From Saprospiraceae bacterium (GTDB lineage Bacteria; Bacteroidota; Bacteroidia; Chitinophagales; Saprospiraceae), in NCBI GenBank assembly GCA_023299965.1, contig JALZVN010000087.1, positions 1 to 36,534 on the forward strand: a stretch of DNA of 36,534 bases, given 5' to 3'. Positions 26,013 to 35,368 of the stretch are shown in pieces. Each line of letters begins with the position of its first letter. Position 1 is the stretch's first letter. The position numbers and the translations under genes were made by a program. The notes beneath the pieces are model-generated. The model made no database searches. It was not told where the DNA came from and worked only from the letters and a program-made list of their open reading frames with translations.

Positions 26013-26048
26013 AAAAAGGGTGACAATCTTGCGATAATCACCCTTTTT
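26013..26048 (-). terminator. Terminator after the outer-membrane beta-barrel gene
   Basis: AAAAAGGGTGA (26013-26023) pairs perfectly with TCACCCTTTTT (26038-26048). Read on the minus strand, downstream of the gene ending at 26077, it ends in a T-run. Confidence 0.85.
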
Positions 26049-26076
26049 AGCTTTATATATTTACAATAACTATTGT

Positions 26077-26823
26077 TTAGTTATTATCGTCATCGTTTAA
26101 ATACTCATCTCCTTCTTCGAGGTATTCTACTGGTTCCCCCTCCTCAATATAGCTGCTTGACGTTTCACCAATTCTATATGCAATGGTCACTCCTATAGAA
26201 GTATACCAATCGTTGTCATCGCTATTTGCAGAATTGCTAACACCATCCAAAAAGTCATTTAATCCAGCAGTTAAAGTCCCTTCAATGCCTATCACTAACT
26301 TATCTAAGCTGTAGCGAATTCCAGCTCCCATAGGAACGATCATAGCAAAACTTGGATAATCTCTAGTAGCATCTAATGGATCAAGCGCTCTACCATCAAC
26401 AGAAGTAGTCACATCTACATCCGCGAGGTTCGCGCCTACACCAAGATGTAAATATGGAGTAAATGTTGAGGCAAATCTTTTCTGATTTTCATAGATATTT
26501 ACGCCGAGTATGTTCCATTCAGTACTTACCGCAAAATCAATTAATGTTGATTCGTACGAAAATCCTCTTGATGCTCTTTCCGGAAAATTAAGATCGGAAC
26601 CTTCATACAAACCGTAGTTTGCAGCTGCCTTTAAATCGAATTTGGGACTGAAGTGATATTTTGCAAAAAGACCACCACCATATCCTAGCGCATCTGTATC
26701 AATAATATCTGGTACAAGATCACCATGAAGTGTGTTGACTCCACCTTTTACACCTATTTCAAACTCTTGTGCATATCCAACAACGCAAATTATAGCGAAG
26801 AGGATGGTAAATAAATTTCTCAT
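26077..26823 (-). CDS. Outer-membrane beta-barrel protein (PorT/DUF6089-like)
   Basis: 248 residues. Signal peptide MRNLFTILFAIICVVGYAQ, then EFEIGVKGGVNTLHGDL and eight or so amphipathic strands with Gly- and aromatic-rich turns, typical of a small OmpX/OmpW-sized barrel. The C-terminal 35 residues are strongly acidic (YIEEGEPVEYLEEGDEYLNDDDNN) and probably periplasmic. No specific function can be assigned; such proteins are common in Bacteroidota. It is transcribed away from the parA operon and has its own terminator. Confidence 0.85.
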   Translation of the reverse strand: MRNLFTILFAIICVVGYAQEFEIGVKGGVNTLHGDLVPDIIDTDALGYGGGLFAKYHFSPKFDLKAAANYGLYEGSDLNFPERASRGFSYESTLIDFAVSTEWNILGVNIYENQKRFASTFTPYLHLGVGANLADVDVTTSVDGRALDPLDATRDYPSFAMIVPMGAGIRYSLDKLVIGIEGTLTAGLNDFLDGVSNSANSDDNDWYTSIGVTIAYRIGETSSSYIEEGEPVEYLEEGDEYLNDDDNN

Positions 26824-26961
26824 TGTATTTCTTTTTTATTCTCACTAGAGTAAATCAATTACTTTGCCATATTTATTTTTAATGTTATGAGTGCAACAAA
26901 ATACTATCTATTCAGCTTCACTTTTTCTTGCTAAAAACATCTTAATTTAACGCTAACAAGC

Positions 26962-26982
26962 GTAAGGCATTTTATGCCTTAC
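26962..26982. other. Perfect hairpin upstream of parA
   Basis: GTAAGGCAT (26962-26970) and ATGCCTTAC (26974-26982) with a 3-base loop. No long T-run follows on either strand, so it is not an obvious terminator. A similar but weaker hairpin GTAAGC/GCTTAC stands at 28272-28289, after the operon. Confidence 0.45.
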
Positions 26983-27073
26983 TGCACTTCTTTATTATTA
27001 TCGTCCATATTCAAAATCTAGAAATCTGAGAATGGTAAATAAAAAAGTACAGATCTTACTAGTACATATTATA

Positions 27074-27093
27074 TTATTTTGTAATATTGCAAA
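27074..27093 (+). promoter_or_regulatory. Candidate parA promoter with overlapping operator
   Basis: TTATTTTG (27074-27081) is a one-mismatch match to TAnnTTTG. Overlapping it, TTTGTAATATTGCAAA (27078-27093) is a near-perfect palindrome whose core GTAATAT is the word repeated many times after the operon. This suggests that the small DNA-binding partner represses its own operon through the same motif, as in other ParA/RHH systems. Confidence 0.5.
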
Positions 27094-27108
27094 TACAAAA
27101 TTTACTAC

Positions 27109-27861
27109 ATGACAAATATTATTGCAATTGCAAACCATAAAGGTGGAGTTGGAAAAACGACTTCTGTACAAAACATAGGCGTTGCCCTCAGTCGGCTGGG
27201 CAAGAAAGTTTTACTTATAGATTTAGATCCACAAGCCAATCTTAGTGATTCCTTCGGTTTTGAAGACGCGGAAGTTAGTATCTATGATGCATTAACAGAT
27301 AAAGCACCAGCCCCCGTTCATAAGGTTTCTGAAAGTCTGGATATTGTCCCAGCTAATCTAGATCTCTCGGTAGCAGAGGTAGAACTCAGCAATGTACCTG
27401 GAAGAGAGTATGTCTTAAAGGAGATTGTAAATAAATGGAACGGAAAATATGATTATATAATTATTGACTGTCCTCCTTCTCTAGGATTGCTGACTATCAA
27501 CGCTTTAACAGCCTGTACTGAAGTATACATCCCTCTGGATGCCCAGTATTTCTCAATGAAAGGTCTTGATAAGCTGATGTTCATTTTGGAAAAGATAAAA
27601 GCACGACTAAATAAGGAGGTTGAAGTAACAGGAGTCTTTCTAACTCAATTTGACAACCGACTTGTACTCAACAAGAATATTGCTGATATGATAGAAGATT
27701 ACTTCCCGAATAAGGTTTTTAAGACCAGAATTAGGAAAAATATCGCTCTTGTGGAGGCTCCTATTGATGACTTAGATATTTTCACATACGCGCCTAGTAG
27801 TAATGGTGCGGTAGATTACAAAAAACTGAGCTTAGAAATCGTAGCAGCTCACAACATATAA
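27109..27861 (+). CDS. parA: ParA-family partition ATPase
   Basis: 250 residues. Deviant Walker A KGGVGKTT at about residues 11-18, LLIDLDPQAN (Walker A' region), YDYIIIDCPPSLGLLT (Walker B), and the Soj/ParA C-terminal part (LTQFDNRLVLNKN, VFKTRIRKNIALVEAP). No N-terminal HTH, so this is the short type of ParA/Soj/ParF ATPase that binds DNA non-specifically when ATP-bound and moves DNA carrying the centromere-bound partner. 18 bases before the next gene, with which it surely forms an operon. It lies in chromosomal surroundings (metH, crp-like gene) rather than beside a replication gene, and its partner is not a classical ParB. Confidence 0.96.
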   Translation: MTNIIAIANHKGGVGKTTSVQNIGVALSRLGKKVLLIDLDPQANLSDSFGFEDAEVSIYDALTDKAPAPVHKVSESLDIVPANLDLSVAEVELSNVPGREYVLKEIVNKWNGKYDYIIIDCPPSLGLLTINALTACTEVYIPLDAQYFSMKGLDKLMFILEKIKARLNKEVEVTGVFLTQFDNRLVLNKNIADMIEDYFPNKVFKTRIRKNIALVEAPIDDLDIFTYAPSSNGAVDYKKLSLEIVAAHNI

Positions 27862-27879
27862 AAATAAACCAATTCAGAC

Positions 27880-28212
27880 ATGGCAAAGGATTTTAAAAAT
27901 AGCATCGGAAGAAAAAGATTAAATACCTTAATCCCTGACAATGATTATGATGCTCAAGTCAAAGTAGAAGAAAAAAGGGAAATGCTAAAGGAAAAGAAGC
28001 AAACTACAACCACTTCAGCCCCTACCCCACCCAGTACAGTAGTAACTACTTTCAGAATAAACACGGAAAAGTTAAAAACAATAAAGGCTATTGCATTTTG
28101 GGATAGAAAGAAAATTCAAGATGTTTTTGATGAAGCTTTAGAAATGTATATCAGTGCTCAACCCCAGGAGGCTGTAAGCAAGGCTATAGAAGAGCATACA
28201 AAACGTACATAA
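27880..28212 (+). CDS. Putative centromere-binding partner of ParA (ribbon-helix-helix-like)
   Basis: 110 residues. The N-terminal 60 are basic and flexible (IGRKRLNTLIPDND..., KEKKQTTTTSAPTPP), as in ParG/omega proteins whose disordered basic tails stimulate ParF-type ATPases. The C-terminal 50 read TTFRINTEKLKTIKAIAFWDRKKIQDVFDEALEMYIS, one beta-strand and two helices fitting a ribbon-helix-helix DNA-binding dimer. The IGRKRLNTLIP segment also faintly recalls ParB-adjacent tails. Position directly after parA and before the repeat-rich gap supports a centromere-binding and autorepressor role. No HTH ParB or ParB-CTPase motif is present. Role inferred, not shown. Confidence 0.8.
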   Translation: MAKDFKNSIGRKRLNTLIPDNDYDAQVKVEEKREMLKEKKQTTTTSAPTPPSTVVTTFRINTEKLKTIKAIAFWDRKKIQDVFDEALEMYISAQPQEAVSKAIEEHTKRT

Positions 28213-28293
28213 CAATATATGTAATATTGAAATACACACATTACTATGTAGGCCCCCTAGAATAGTATTTTGTAAGCCAAAGCGCTTACGTCA

Positions 28294-28337
28294 CAAAGAG
28301 GGTCCATTCTTATTAAAGAATGGACCCTCTTTGTTTT
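28294..28337 (+). terminator. Strong terminator of the parA operon
   Basis: Perfect 18-bp stem CAAAGAGGGTCCATTCTT (28294-28311) with AAGAATGGACCCTCTTTG (28316-28333), 4-base loop, then TTTT. It cuts the repeat region off from parA transcription. Confidence 0.93.
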
Positions 28338-29175
28338 GAGTTGTCTCTCTGATAGGTTGAATCATATATAATAGACCGAAAATCATTACATATATCTTAC
28401 TCTAAGATCCTTAATTCTATTGTATAAATATAATAGTATAAGACACCATCCAAATAAATATACATATGGCAGCATAAGACACTACCCTACTTGGCGATTA
28501 GCAAGCGCTATTACTAAATGAAATAGATATTTTATTGTAAGGATTACTCTACAATATATGTAATATCATATTCTATATGATACATGTATTATAATATCCT
28601 ATATGATAACACTTTTGATCTTTGCTTTTTCTAAAATACAATAGCCATTTCTTGGCTGTTTACTTAGTACTTCTAGTAATACGTCTTATCTCCTAGTGTC
28701 TTGCCCTATCAGATTGCTAGAAGCTAGATTAGAGACCAATTACAAAATAATACTTGTAATATAACATGTCCAATAAATATAGGAAATATGCTTCTTGCAC
28801 TCAGATTTAAAAGTCATCGTGTTTAAAAGTACTTCTACACCATTTTCTTCTAGATTGGAATAATTAAATAAAGAATAGAAAGAGGCTTTTGAGGATTAGT
28901 ATAAATTAGATCTCATGTACAAGACAATATAAAGAATGAAATAGTTTATAAGCAGGTTTACACATATTAATAGCTTTACAGTATAATATTAGTAATATGA
29001 TATAGCCTGCTCAATTTGAGATTCTGTCAAATTAGAGTAATATCACAAGTCAAATTTAATGCTTCTCGTATGGCATAATCAATGATGGCGAACTTTGATA
29101 AACTACTAGGCTCTAAAAGATATCGAATTTAGTCCTATTCATATTGTTAAGACATGCTATATTACTATATAAGCT

Positions 29176-29189
29176 ATGTAATATTACAT
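29176..29189. other. Perfect palindrome ATGTAATATTACAT at the polarity switch
   Basis: 14-bp perfect palindrome containing the repeated word in both directions. It is the only fully symmetric copy after the operon and stands where the orientation of the other copies changes. A second word (ATATTAC at 29159) lies two helical turns away. Confidence 0.6.
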
Positions 29190-29758
29190 TCTTAGTGCAA
29201 AAGTCTATCTCTCTAAATGCAAATCCGACTATATCATTTTAGAATTACACTCGCTTTTCCCAATACTAGTTAAATTAATACATTTCTATCTTATGCCGCG
29301 ATTTGAAAGACTTACTAATATTCTTCTCTAATACTTGAAATCTTATATTACAATTAGAGCAATCTATTAGGCATTACATCCATAGAATGGATAGCTAGAA
29401 TTGATCAATCGGAATACTATATAATCTTAGTAAGTCTATATTACAAAACAATATAACCAAGTTGGAATTACAGTAGCATATGATGATTCTACAGTTCTAC
29501 TTGAATTCAAAAAGAGTTTTGAGGTGCATACCAGTATAGCTAATGATTTGATAGAGGATGTAACAGTGAATATCTCTTCTACTTTGAAATACTAGGGTAG
29601 GGCAGTTTAGATTAGCATTAAATCTTAAAACAGATACTTAAACCGCGTTGAAATGTAAAAGATCTGTTTAAATTGATCCTTGGAGAGAATACATTATAAT
29701 ATTATATTACACATACAGCAGTCTACATCTGAACATTAGCTATTTTTTTTCGCTTCTA

Positions 29759-29793
29759 GGGAGTACTCGGCATGCCAACTGAGCTATGTTCCC
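29759..29793 (-). pseudogene. 5' tRNA-half remnant
   Basis: On the minus strand from 29793: GGGAACA (positions 1-7), TA (8-9), GCTC (10-13), AGTTGG and a 3' D-stem GAGT, exactly the spacing of a tRNA 5' half. The 12-mer TAGCTCAGTTGG is the universal D-arm/A-box sequence and is unlikely by chance. The following bases do not form an anticodon stem and no T-arm (GGTTCRANTCC) is present, so it is a fragment, not a functional tRNA. Confidence 0.55.
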
Positions 29794-30102
29794 TAAAACA
29801 AATTTCTAGCCCGCTACAGCTCTTAAAACGACCTCTAAGTTAAAGTAGCCGCTATTAAATTACCGCACATAACAGTCTATTAAATAAACAAGGATAGTAA
29901 TATTTGCATTCTCTGTTATACGTGTGTGATTATATTACAGATATTGCCGCTAGATTACTCCGCATATCTAAAATACTTAAGTTCTTGACCAGAGCTTATC
30001 AATCTGGTTTCAAAATTATACGCAATGGGAAGTCCAGAATACAGTAATACCACAAATCTTCTATTACTAATATTACAATTACAGCAATAAAACAATAGAA
30101 GA

Positions 30103-30403
30103 GGGATTAAAGTAATCCTTTAAGCTCTCTACAATTTTTGAAGATCGTTTTATCACTAAATGTAAAATCTAGTGTGTATAAATATTGAATTACAGTCAAT
30201 ACTAATATTACAATATAATATATGTATGCTAAATTTATTAATAATGAAATTTAGGGATTAAAGTAATCCTTTAAGCACTCTACAATTTTTGAAGATCGTT
30301 TTATCACTAATGTAAAATCTAGTGTGTATAAATATTCAATTACAGTTAATACAAATATTACTATACAATATATATATGCTAGTATTACGATTAATGAAAT
30401 TTA
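30103..30403. repeat. 151-bp tandem duplication
   Basis: Copy 1 is 30103-30253 and copy 2 is 30254-30403, both starting GGGATTAAAGTAATCC and ending AATGAAATTTA, with few differences in the first 90 bases and more in the second half. Each carries one ATATTAC site (30205, 30355) and an ATTACAG site. The first part GGATTA-AAG-TAATCC is itself a hairpin. Confidence 0.9.
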
Positions 30404-30801
30404 ATGGGACTGGATAGGATGGATTTGAGACTTTTGAAAATCACTGAAACTCTTTTATTTAATTGGTACTAATTTCAATTGTTCTTGACTATCTCATAGG
30501 ATCGGATTGTTAACCTTACTAGAATTACCTTAATTATTAATAATACATATATTACAAATACTCGATAGCGTGTAATAGGAATACACTTAAAATCTAATTT
30601 TTGAAATTCTCAAACTATTATTTCGATTTCATCAAACAAAGAGGCGCAAACAGAATACTATTTGGCTTGCTGTCGTATTTCAAGCAAATAACCCATCAAT
30701 TTAAAATTAAATGAAATAAAATTAACTGAGACGTAGGGGTAAGCTATAAATATTGGGTCTTAGTAATGAGAAACAGTTTCATTCACCTAAAATTTTTAAT
30801 T

Positions 30802-31476
30802 ATGAGCTTACAAAGAAATATCATAGAGCAGATAGAATTCTTTAATTGTTTGACTGCAGAAGAAAAATTATTCCTAGCTGATAACTCAGAATTAAAAGTT
30901 AAGGGTAGATACTCCTATATATACTTAGCAGATGAACCTTCATCATTTTTAAATATTTTGCTAAAGGGTACTATTAAGATAGGAACACACTCCGCTGATG
31001 GTAAAGAAATAATCAAATCTATTATCCACCCTCAGGCAATGTTTGGTGAAATGTGCATGATGGGTGAGCAGTCTAGAATAGACTTTGCTAAATCGATGGC
31101 AGATGGAGCAGAGTACTTTTCACTAAAAAAAGAAGTGATGCTTAATCTAATATCATCTAATGCTAAATTGAATAACGCTTTTATGAGTCACATGGGGTCA
31201 AGACTGAAAACAGCAGAAACTAGACTTGAGTCTCTTATATTTAAAGATGCTAGATCAAGAATAATTGATTTTCTAAAAGACAATGTCGAAAGACGAGGCA
31301 GACAAGTAGGATTTGAGATTATGTTCAAGCATTCTTTAACGCAACAGGACATCGCTAATCTAACTGGTACATCCAGGCAGACGGTTACTTCCGTTATGAA
31401 TGAATTGAGGAAAAGCAATTTAATCTACTTTACTAGAAAGAGTATCCTTGTAAGGGATATGGCGAAACTAGGTTAA
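30802..31476 (+). CDS. Crp/Fnr-family transcriptional regulator
   Basis: About 224 residues from the ATG at 30802 (MSLQRNIIEQIEFFN, the usual family start); an in-frame ATG at 30766 adds 12 residues. The N-terminal cyclic-nucleotide-binding-like beta-roll spans about 15-130 (LLKGTIKIGTHSADGKEIIKS, FGEMCMMGEQ), then a dimerisation helix and a Crp-type winged HTH at about 170-215 (LTQQDIANLTGTSRQTVTSVMNELRK). No Cys cluster of Fnr type, so not an iron-sulfur oxygen sensor. Ends before a strong terminator. The regulated genes and the effector cannot be told from sequence. Confidence 0.93.
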   Translation: MSLQRNIIEQIEFFNCLTAEEKLFLADNSELKVKGRYSYIYLADEPSSFLNILLKGTIKIGTHSADGKEIIKSIIHPQAMFGEMCMMGEQSRIDFAKSMADGAEYFSLKKEVMLNLISSNAKLNNAFMSHMGSRLKTAETRLESLIFKDARSRIIDFLKDNVERRGRQVGFEIMFKHSLTQQDIANLTGTSRQTVTSVMNELRKSNLIYFTRKSILVRDMAKLG

Positions 31477-31529
31477 TTAGACGCATCAATTTTCTATTAT
31501 AGGTTTTACTAATAGGTTATATAACAGTT

Positions 31530-31569
31530 AAAAAAGCTACTCGACGCAAGGAAAGTAGCTTTTTTGTTT
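31530..31569 (+). terminator. Terminator after the Crp/Fnr gene
   Basis: AAAAAAGCTACT (31530-31541) pairs perfectly with AGTAGCTTTTTT (31554-31565); a T-rich stretch follows. Confidence 0.9.
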
Positions 31570-31578
31570 GTTTTAGGC

Positions 31579-31586
31579 TAAATTTG
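31579..31586 (+). promoter_or_regulatory. -7 promoter element for metH
   Basis: TAAATTTG matches TAnnTTTG and lies between the preceding terminator and the metH ATG, where a promoter is required. The leader is about 17-20 bases and carries AAGGAAT as ribosome site. There is no room for a cobalamin or SAM riboswitch. Confidence 0.6.
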
Positions 31587-31609
31587 ACATTTATAAATAA
31601 GGAATAGAA

Positions 31610-34600
31610 ATGAAGGATAAGACAAGTTTAATAGAAGAGATCCTAAGGCAAAGAATAATGGTCTTAGATGGAGCAATGGGGACTATGGTTCAACGATATA
31701 AACTTGATGAAAAAGCATTTCGAGGGGCACACTTCGAGAACCACACTCTAGATATCCAAGGAAATAATGATATACTTTCGATAACTCAGCCCGAAATAAT
31801 CAAAGAAATACATAAAGAGTACCTAGAGGCTGGGGCAGATATCATCGAAACTAACACCTTTAGTGGTACCTCTATAGCGCAAACGGATTATGAGCTTCAA
31901 GATCAAGCCTATGCAATTAATTACGAATCTGCTAAGATAGCGAAAGAAATAGCGGAAGAATTTACAGCTAAAAATCCAGATAAACCTCGATTTGTAGCAG
32001 GAGCCTTTGGTCCTACGAATCGAACCGCCTCCATGTCACCAGATGTAAATGATCCAGGATATCGGGCTGTATCGTTTGACGAATTGAAAAATGCATATTA
32101 CGAGCAAGCAAAAGGTTTGCTTGATGGGGGAGTGGATATATTTCTAGTAGAAACCGTATTTGATACTTTGAATGCGAAAGCAGCGCTTTACGCAATAGAT
32201 GAATTGATGACTGACAGAAATGTCACCTTACCAATTATGATTTCAGGTACCATCACAGATGCGAGTGGGAGAACTTTGTCTGGGCAAACAGTTGAGGCCT
32301 TTTTAATTTCTTTGAGTCATATTCCTTTATTAAGCATCGGTTTAAACTGTGCTTTAGGCGCTGAAGAAATGAGACCTTATATAGAGGTACTTTCTAAAAA
32401 TGCTCCCAACTTCATTAGTGCTTACCCAAATGCTGGTCTTCCTAATGAATTTGGTGAATATGATCAAATGGCCTCAGAGATGAAAACTCATATTGAGGAT
32501 TTTGCTAGTAGTGGATTTGTAAATATTGTGGGAGGATGCTGTGGAACCACTCCGGATCACATACGTGCTATGGCAGAAGCGGTATCAGATTTAAGCCCTA
32601 GAGAAAAAGTCGAACAAAAAGTATATACTCAGTTAAGTGGATTAGAACCTCTCGATATTAGACCTGAAACCAATTTTATCAATGTTGGGGAAAGAACCAA
32701 TGTTACAGGTTCAAAGAGATTCGCAAGACTCATAAAGGAGGAGAAGCTATCAGAAGCTTTATCCGTCGCTAGGCAACAAGTAGAAGCTGGTGCACAAGTG
32801 ATAGATGTAAACATGGATGAAGGATTGCTTGATAGTAAAAATATGATGGTCAAATTCTTAAACTTGATCATGTCAGAACCGGATATAGCCAAGCTCCCTA
32901 TTATGATTGACTCTTCTAAATTTGACATAATAGAAGCTGGACTTAAATGTGTCCAAGGCAAATGTATAGTGAATAGTATCTCTTTAAAAGAAGGTGAAGA
33001 AGAATTCATCAGGCAAGCTACAATAGTCAGGCGCTTTGGTGCAGCTGCTGTAGTCATGGCATTTGATGAAGCAGGGCAAGCGGATACTAAGGAGCGAAAA
33101 GTTGAAATTTGCACTCGAGCATATAAAGTACTTACAGAAAAAGTAGGCTTTAAGCCTGAAGATATCATTTTTGATCCTAATATATTTGCAGTTGCTACAG
33201 GTATAGAAGAGCATAATAACTATGCAGTCAACTTTATAGAAGCAACAAGAGAGATAAAGTTGAAGTGTCCTGGAGCAAAAATAAGCGGGGGAGTTAGTAA
33301 TATTTCCTTTTCATTCAGAGGAAATAACAAAGTGCGAGAAGCCATGCATTCAGCTTTCCTATATCATGCCATCCAAGCGGGTATGGATATGGGAATTGTC
33401 AATGCAGGGATGATAGAGGTCTATGAGGAAATACCTAAAGACCTTCTGAATACAGTAGAGGATGTTCTATTCAATAGAAGCAATGACTCAACAGAACGTC
33501 TGACAGATTTGGCAGAGAGTTATAAAAATGTGGGGGGGAAGGTAGTAGTAAAAGACATTGCGTGGAGAGAAAGTACGGTAGAAGAAAGAATATCATATTC
33601 TTTAAGGAAAGGAATCACAGAATTTGTAGATGTAGACATAGAAGAAGCTAGACAGAAATATCCTAACCCCATTGACGTTATCGAGGGACCTTTAATGGAT
33701 GGTATGAATATCGTTGGGGATTTATTTGGTGAAGGTAAAATGTTTTTGCCGCAAGTAGTAAAGAGCGCTAGAGTGATGAAGCAAGCAGTGGCGATACTCA
33801 CTCCTTATATAGAGGCTCAAAAAGGTGGAGTGGTTGCGAAAGGTAAAATACTCATGGCCACAGTGAAAGGTGATGTTCATGATATTGGAAAGAATATAGT
33901 AGGCGTTGTCCTTGGATGTAACAACTATGAAATTATCGACCTTGGGGTTATGGTACCTGCAAAGAAAATAATTGATGAAGCTATCAAACACAATGTGGAC
34001 GTAATAGGGCTAAGTGGCCTCATAACTCCTTCATTAGATGAGATGGTATATGTCGCATCTGAACTAGAAAGACTGGGACTAAATTTTCCTCTTATCATAG
34101 GAGGAGCGACTACTTCCAAAACGCACACTGCTGTCAAGGTAGAGCCCGAATATACCAACCCATGCATTCATGTATTGGATGCAAGTAAAAGTGTGGGTGT
34201 AGTCTCTAATTTGTTGAGTAAGAATGAAGAAGCTAAGGTTACCTACTTGCAATCCATAAAAGACGACTACGAAAAAGTAAGAGTGCAAAGGAATAATAGA
34301 AATGTAAGCAAGCAATACATAGCTATAGAGGAAGCAAGAAAAAATAAATATGACATTGACTGGACAGCATATGATTTTCCAAAACCTAGTTTCATTGGTA
34401 ACAAAACCTTTGAAAATATCGCTTTAGATGATTTACTGCCCTACTTAGATTGGACTCCATTTTTTAGCAGTTGGCAATTGGCTGGAAAATACCCAGCCAT
34501 ATTGACTGATGAGATAGTTGGGATAGAAGCTACAAAACTCTTCAATGATGCTAAGGACATGCTTAATAAAATAATAGCTGAAAAATGGATTAGTGCAAAT

Positions 34601-35293
34601 GCAGTAGTCGGCTTTTATCCAGCCAATGCCATAGATGGAGACATTACTGAGATCTATGAAGACGAGAAGCGCAAGAATGTAAAAGAACACCTTTTTCATT
34701 TAAGACAACAACGAAGGAAGGCCGCTTCAAAACCAAATATGAGTTTGGCAGATTTTGTAGCTCCTAAAGGAACAGGGGATGATTATATTGGAGCATTTGC
34801 CGTATCGGCAGGTCATGGTATAGAAAAGCACGTCAAAAAGTTTGAATCAGAAAACGACGACTACAGTGCGATTATGCTCAAAGCACTTGCAGACAGATTT
34901 GCAGAAGCAGCTGCGGAATACATGCACGCTAAAACCAGAAAAGAATTCTGGGGGTACGCCTCAGATGAATCACTAGATAATAATGCATTGATCAGTGAGA
35001 AATACAAAGGTATAAGACCAGCACCGGGATATCCCGCTTGTCCTGAACATACCGAAAAAGGGAAGCTTTGGGAGTTGCTGGATGCAGAAAAGGAGACAGG
35101 GATAAAGCTAACAGAAAGTTTTGCAATGTACCCTGCAGCATCTGTATCTGGCTGGTATTTTGCACATCCCGATACTAAATATTTTGGTCTTGGAAGCATA
35201 AGTGAAGACCAGGTGCAGGACTATGCAGATCGAAAAGGTTGGGATAAAGGGAAATCCGAAAAATGGCTAGCTCCTGTATTAAACTATAAATAG
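31610..35293 (+). CDS. metH: Cobalamin-dependent methionine synthase, full length
   Basis: 1227 residues, the same length as E. coli MetH. Transfers the methyl group of 5-methyltetrahydrofolate to homocysteine through cobalamin, giving methionine. In order: homocysteine-binding barrel (about 1-325; [10 protein letters not shown]; zinc ligands Cys247, Cys310, Cys311 in NCALGA and GGCCGTT), pterin-binding barrel (about 345-620; [20 protein letters not shown]), cobalamin cap and Rossmann domain (about 645-880; DVHDIG with lower-ligand His757, [24 protein letters not shown]), and the SAM-binding reactivation domain (about 890-1227; [12 protein letters not shown]). Many Bacteroidota split the enzyme; this one is complete. 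Transcribed alone from its own promoter. Confidence 0.98.
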   Translation: MKDKTSLIEEILRQRIMVLDGAMGTMVQRYKLDEKAFRGAHFENHTLDIQGNNDILSITQPEIIKEIHKEYLEAGADIIETNTFSGTSIAQTDYELQDQAYAINYESAKIAKEIAEEFTAKNPDKPRFVAGAFGPTNRTASMSPDVNDPGYRAVSFDELKNAYYEQAKGLLDGGVDIFLVETVFDTLNAKAALYAIDELMTDRNVTLPIMISGTITDASGRTLSGQTVEAFLISLSHIPLLSIGLNCALGAEEMRPYIEVLSKNAPNFISAYPNAGLPNEFGEYDQMASEMKTHIEDFASSGFVNIVGGCCGTTPDHIRAMAEAVSDLSPREKVEQKVYTQLSGLEPLDIRPETNFINVGERTNVTGSKRFARLIKEEKLSEALSVARQQVEAGAQVIDVNMDEGLLDSKNMMVKFLNLIMSEPDIAKLPIMIDSSKFDIIEAGLKCVQGKCIVNSISLKEGEEEFIRQATIVRRFGAAAVVMAFDEAGQADTKERKVEICTRAYKVLTEKVGFKPEDIIFDPNIFAVATGIEEHNNYAVNFIEATREIKLKCPGAKISGGVSNISFSFRGNNKVREAMHSAFLYHAIQAGMDMGIVNAGMIEVYEEIPKDLLNTVEDVLFNRSNDSTERLTDLAESYKNVGGKVVVKDIAWRESTVEERISYSLRKGITEFVDVDIEEARQKYPNPIDVIEGPLMDGMNIVGDLFGEGKMFLPQVVKSARVMKQAVAILTPYIEAQKGGVVAKGKILMATVKGDVHDIGKNIVGVVLGCNNYEIIDLGVMVPAKKIIDEAIKHNVDVIGLSGLITPSLDEMVYVASELERLGLNFPLIIGGATTSKTHTAVKVEPEYTNPCIHVLDASKSVGVVSNLLSKNEEAKVTYLQSIKDDYEKVRVQRNNRNVSKQYIAIEEARKNKYDIDWTAYDFPKPSFIGNKTFENIALDDLLPYLDWTPFFSSWQLAGKYPAILTDEIVGIEATKLFNDAKDMLNKIIAEKWISANAVVGFYPANAIDGDITEIYEDEKRKNVKEHLFHLRQQRRKAASKPNMSLADFVAPKGTGDDYIGAFAVSAGHGIEKHVKKFESENDDYSAIMLKALADRFAEAAAEYMHAKTRKEFWGYASDESLDNNALISEKYKGIRPAPGYPACPEHTEKGKLWELLDAEKETGIKLTESFAMYPAASVSGWYFAHPDTKYFGLGSISEDQVQDYADRKGWDKGKSEKWLAPVLNYK

Positions 35294-35337
35294 GGTAAAG
35301 GAATCTACATAAATTATCAAACTACATAATATAATGA

Positions 35338-35345
35338 TACATTTG
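35338..35345 (+). promoter_or_regulatory. -7 promoter element for the Wzz-type gene
   Basis: TACATTTG matches TAnnTTTG, 23 bases before the ATG at 35369. No distinct -33 element. Confidence 0.5.
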
Positions 35346-35368
35346 CATACATAATATATATGTAGTGC

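Larger units (their letters stand above)
28213..30765. repeat. Candidate dispersed centromere: gene-free region rich in GTAATAT/ATATTAC
   Basis: No credible gene on either strand. The 7-bp word occurs 16 times. GTAATAT (plus) starts at 28221, 28560, 28756, 28992, 29037 and 29897. The complement ATATTAC starts at 29159, 29345, 29438, 29704, 29932, 30070, 30205, 30355 and 30549. A perfect palindrome with both lies at 29176-29189. Base composition alone would give one or two. Left of the palindrome 5 of 6 sites read GTAATAT; right of it 8 of 9 read ATATTAC, so the sites point towards it. Related half-sites (ATTACAG near 29467, 30078, 30190, 30341) add to the pattern. I infer binding by the small protein upstream; FtsK-type guide signals or an origin are other readings. 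Confidence 0.6.

Noticed and set aside
29759-29793. Functional tRNA gene
   Set aside because: No anticodon stem, T-arm or 3' acceptor strand can be found after the D-arm.
28213-30765. CRISPR array
   Set aside because: The repeated word is only 7-10 bp, spacing is irregular and orientation varies; there are no cas genes.
28213-30765. Chromosomal replication origin
   Set aside because: No run of DnaA boxes (TTATCCACA-like) seen and no dnaA, dnaN or gyrase gene nearby; not excluded outright, but unsupported.
31477-31609. Cobalamin or SAM riboswitch in front of metH
   Set aside because: Only about 20 bases lie between the likely transcription start and the ATG, and the upstream stem is an ordinary terminator of the previous gene.
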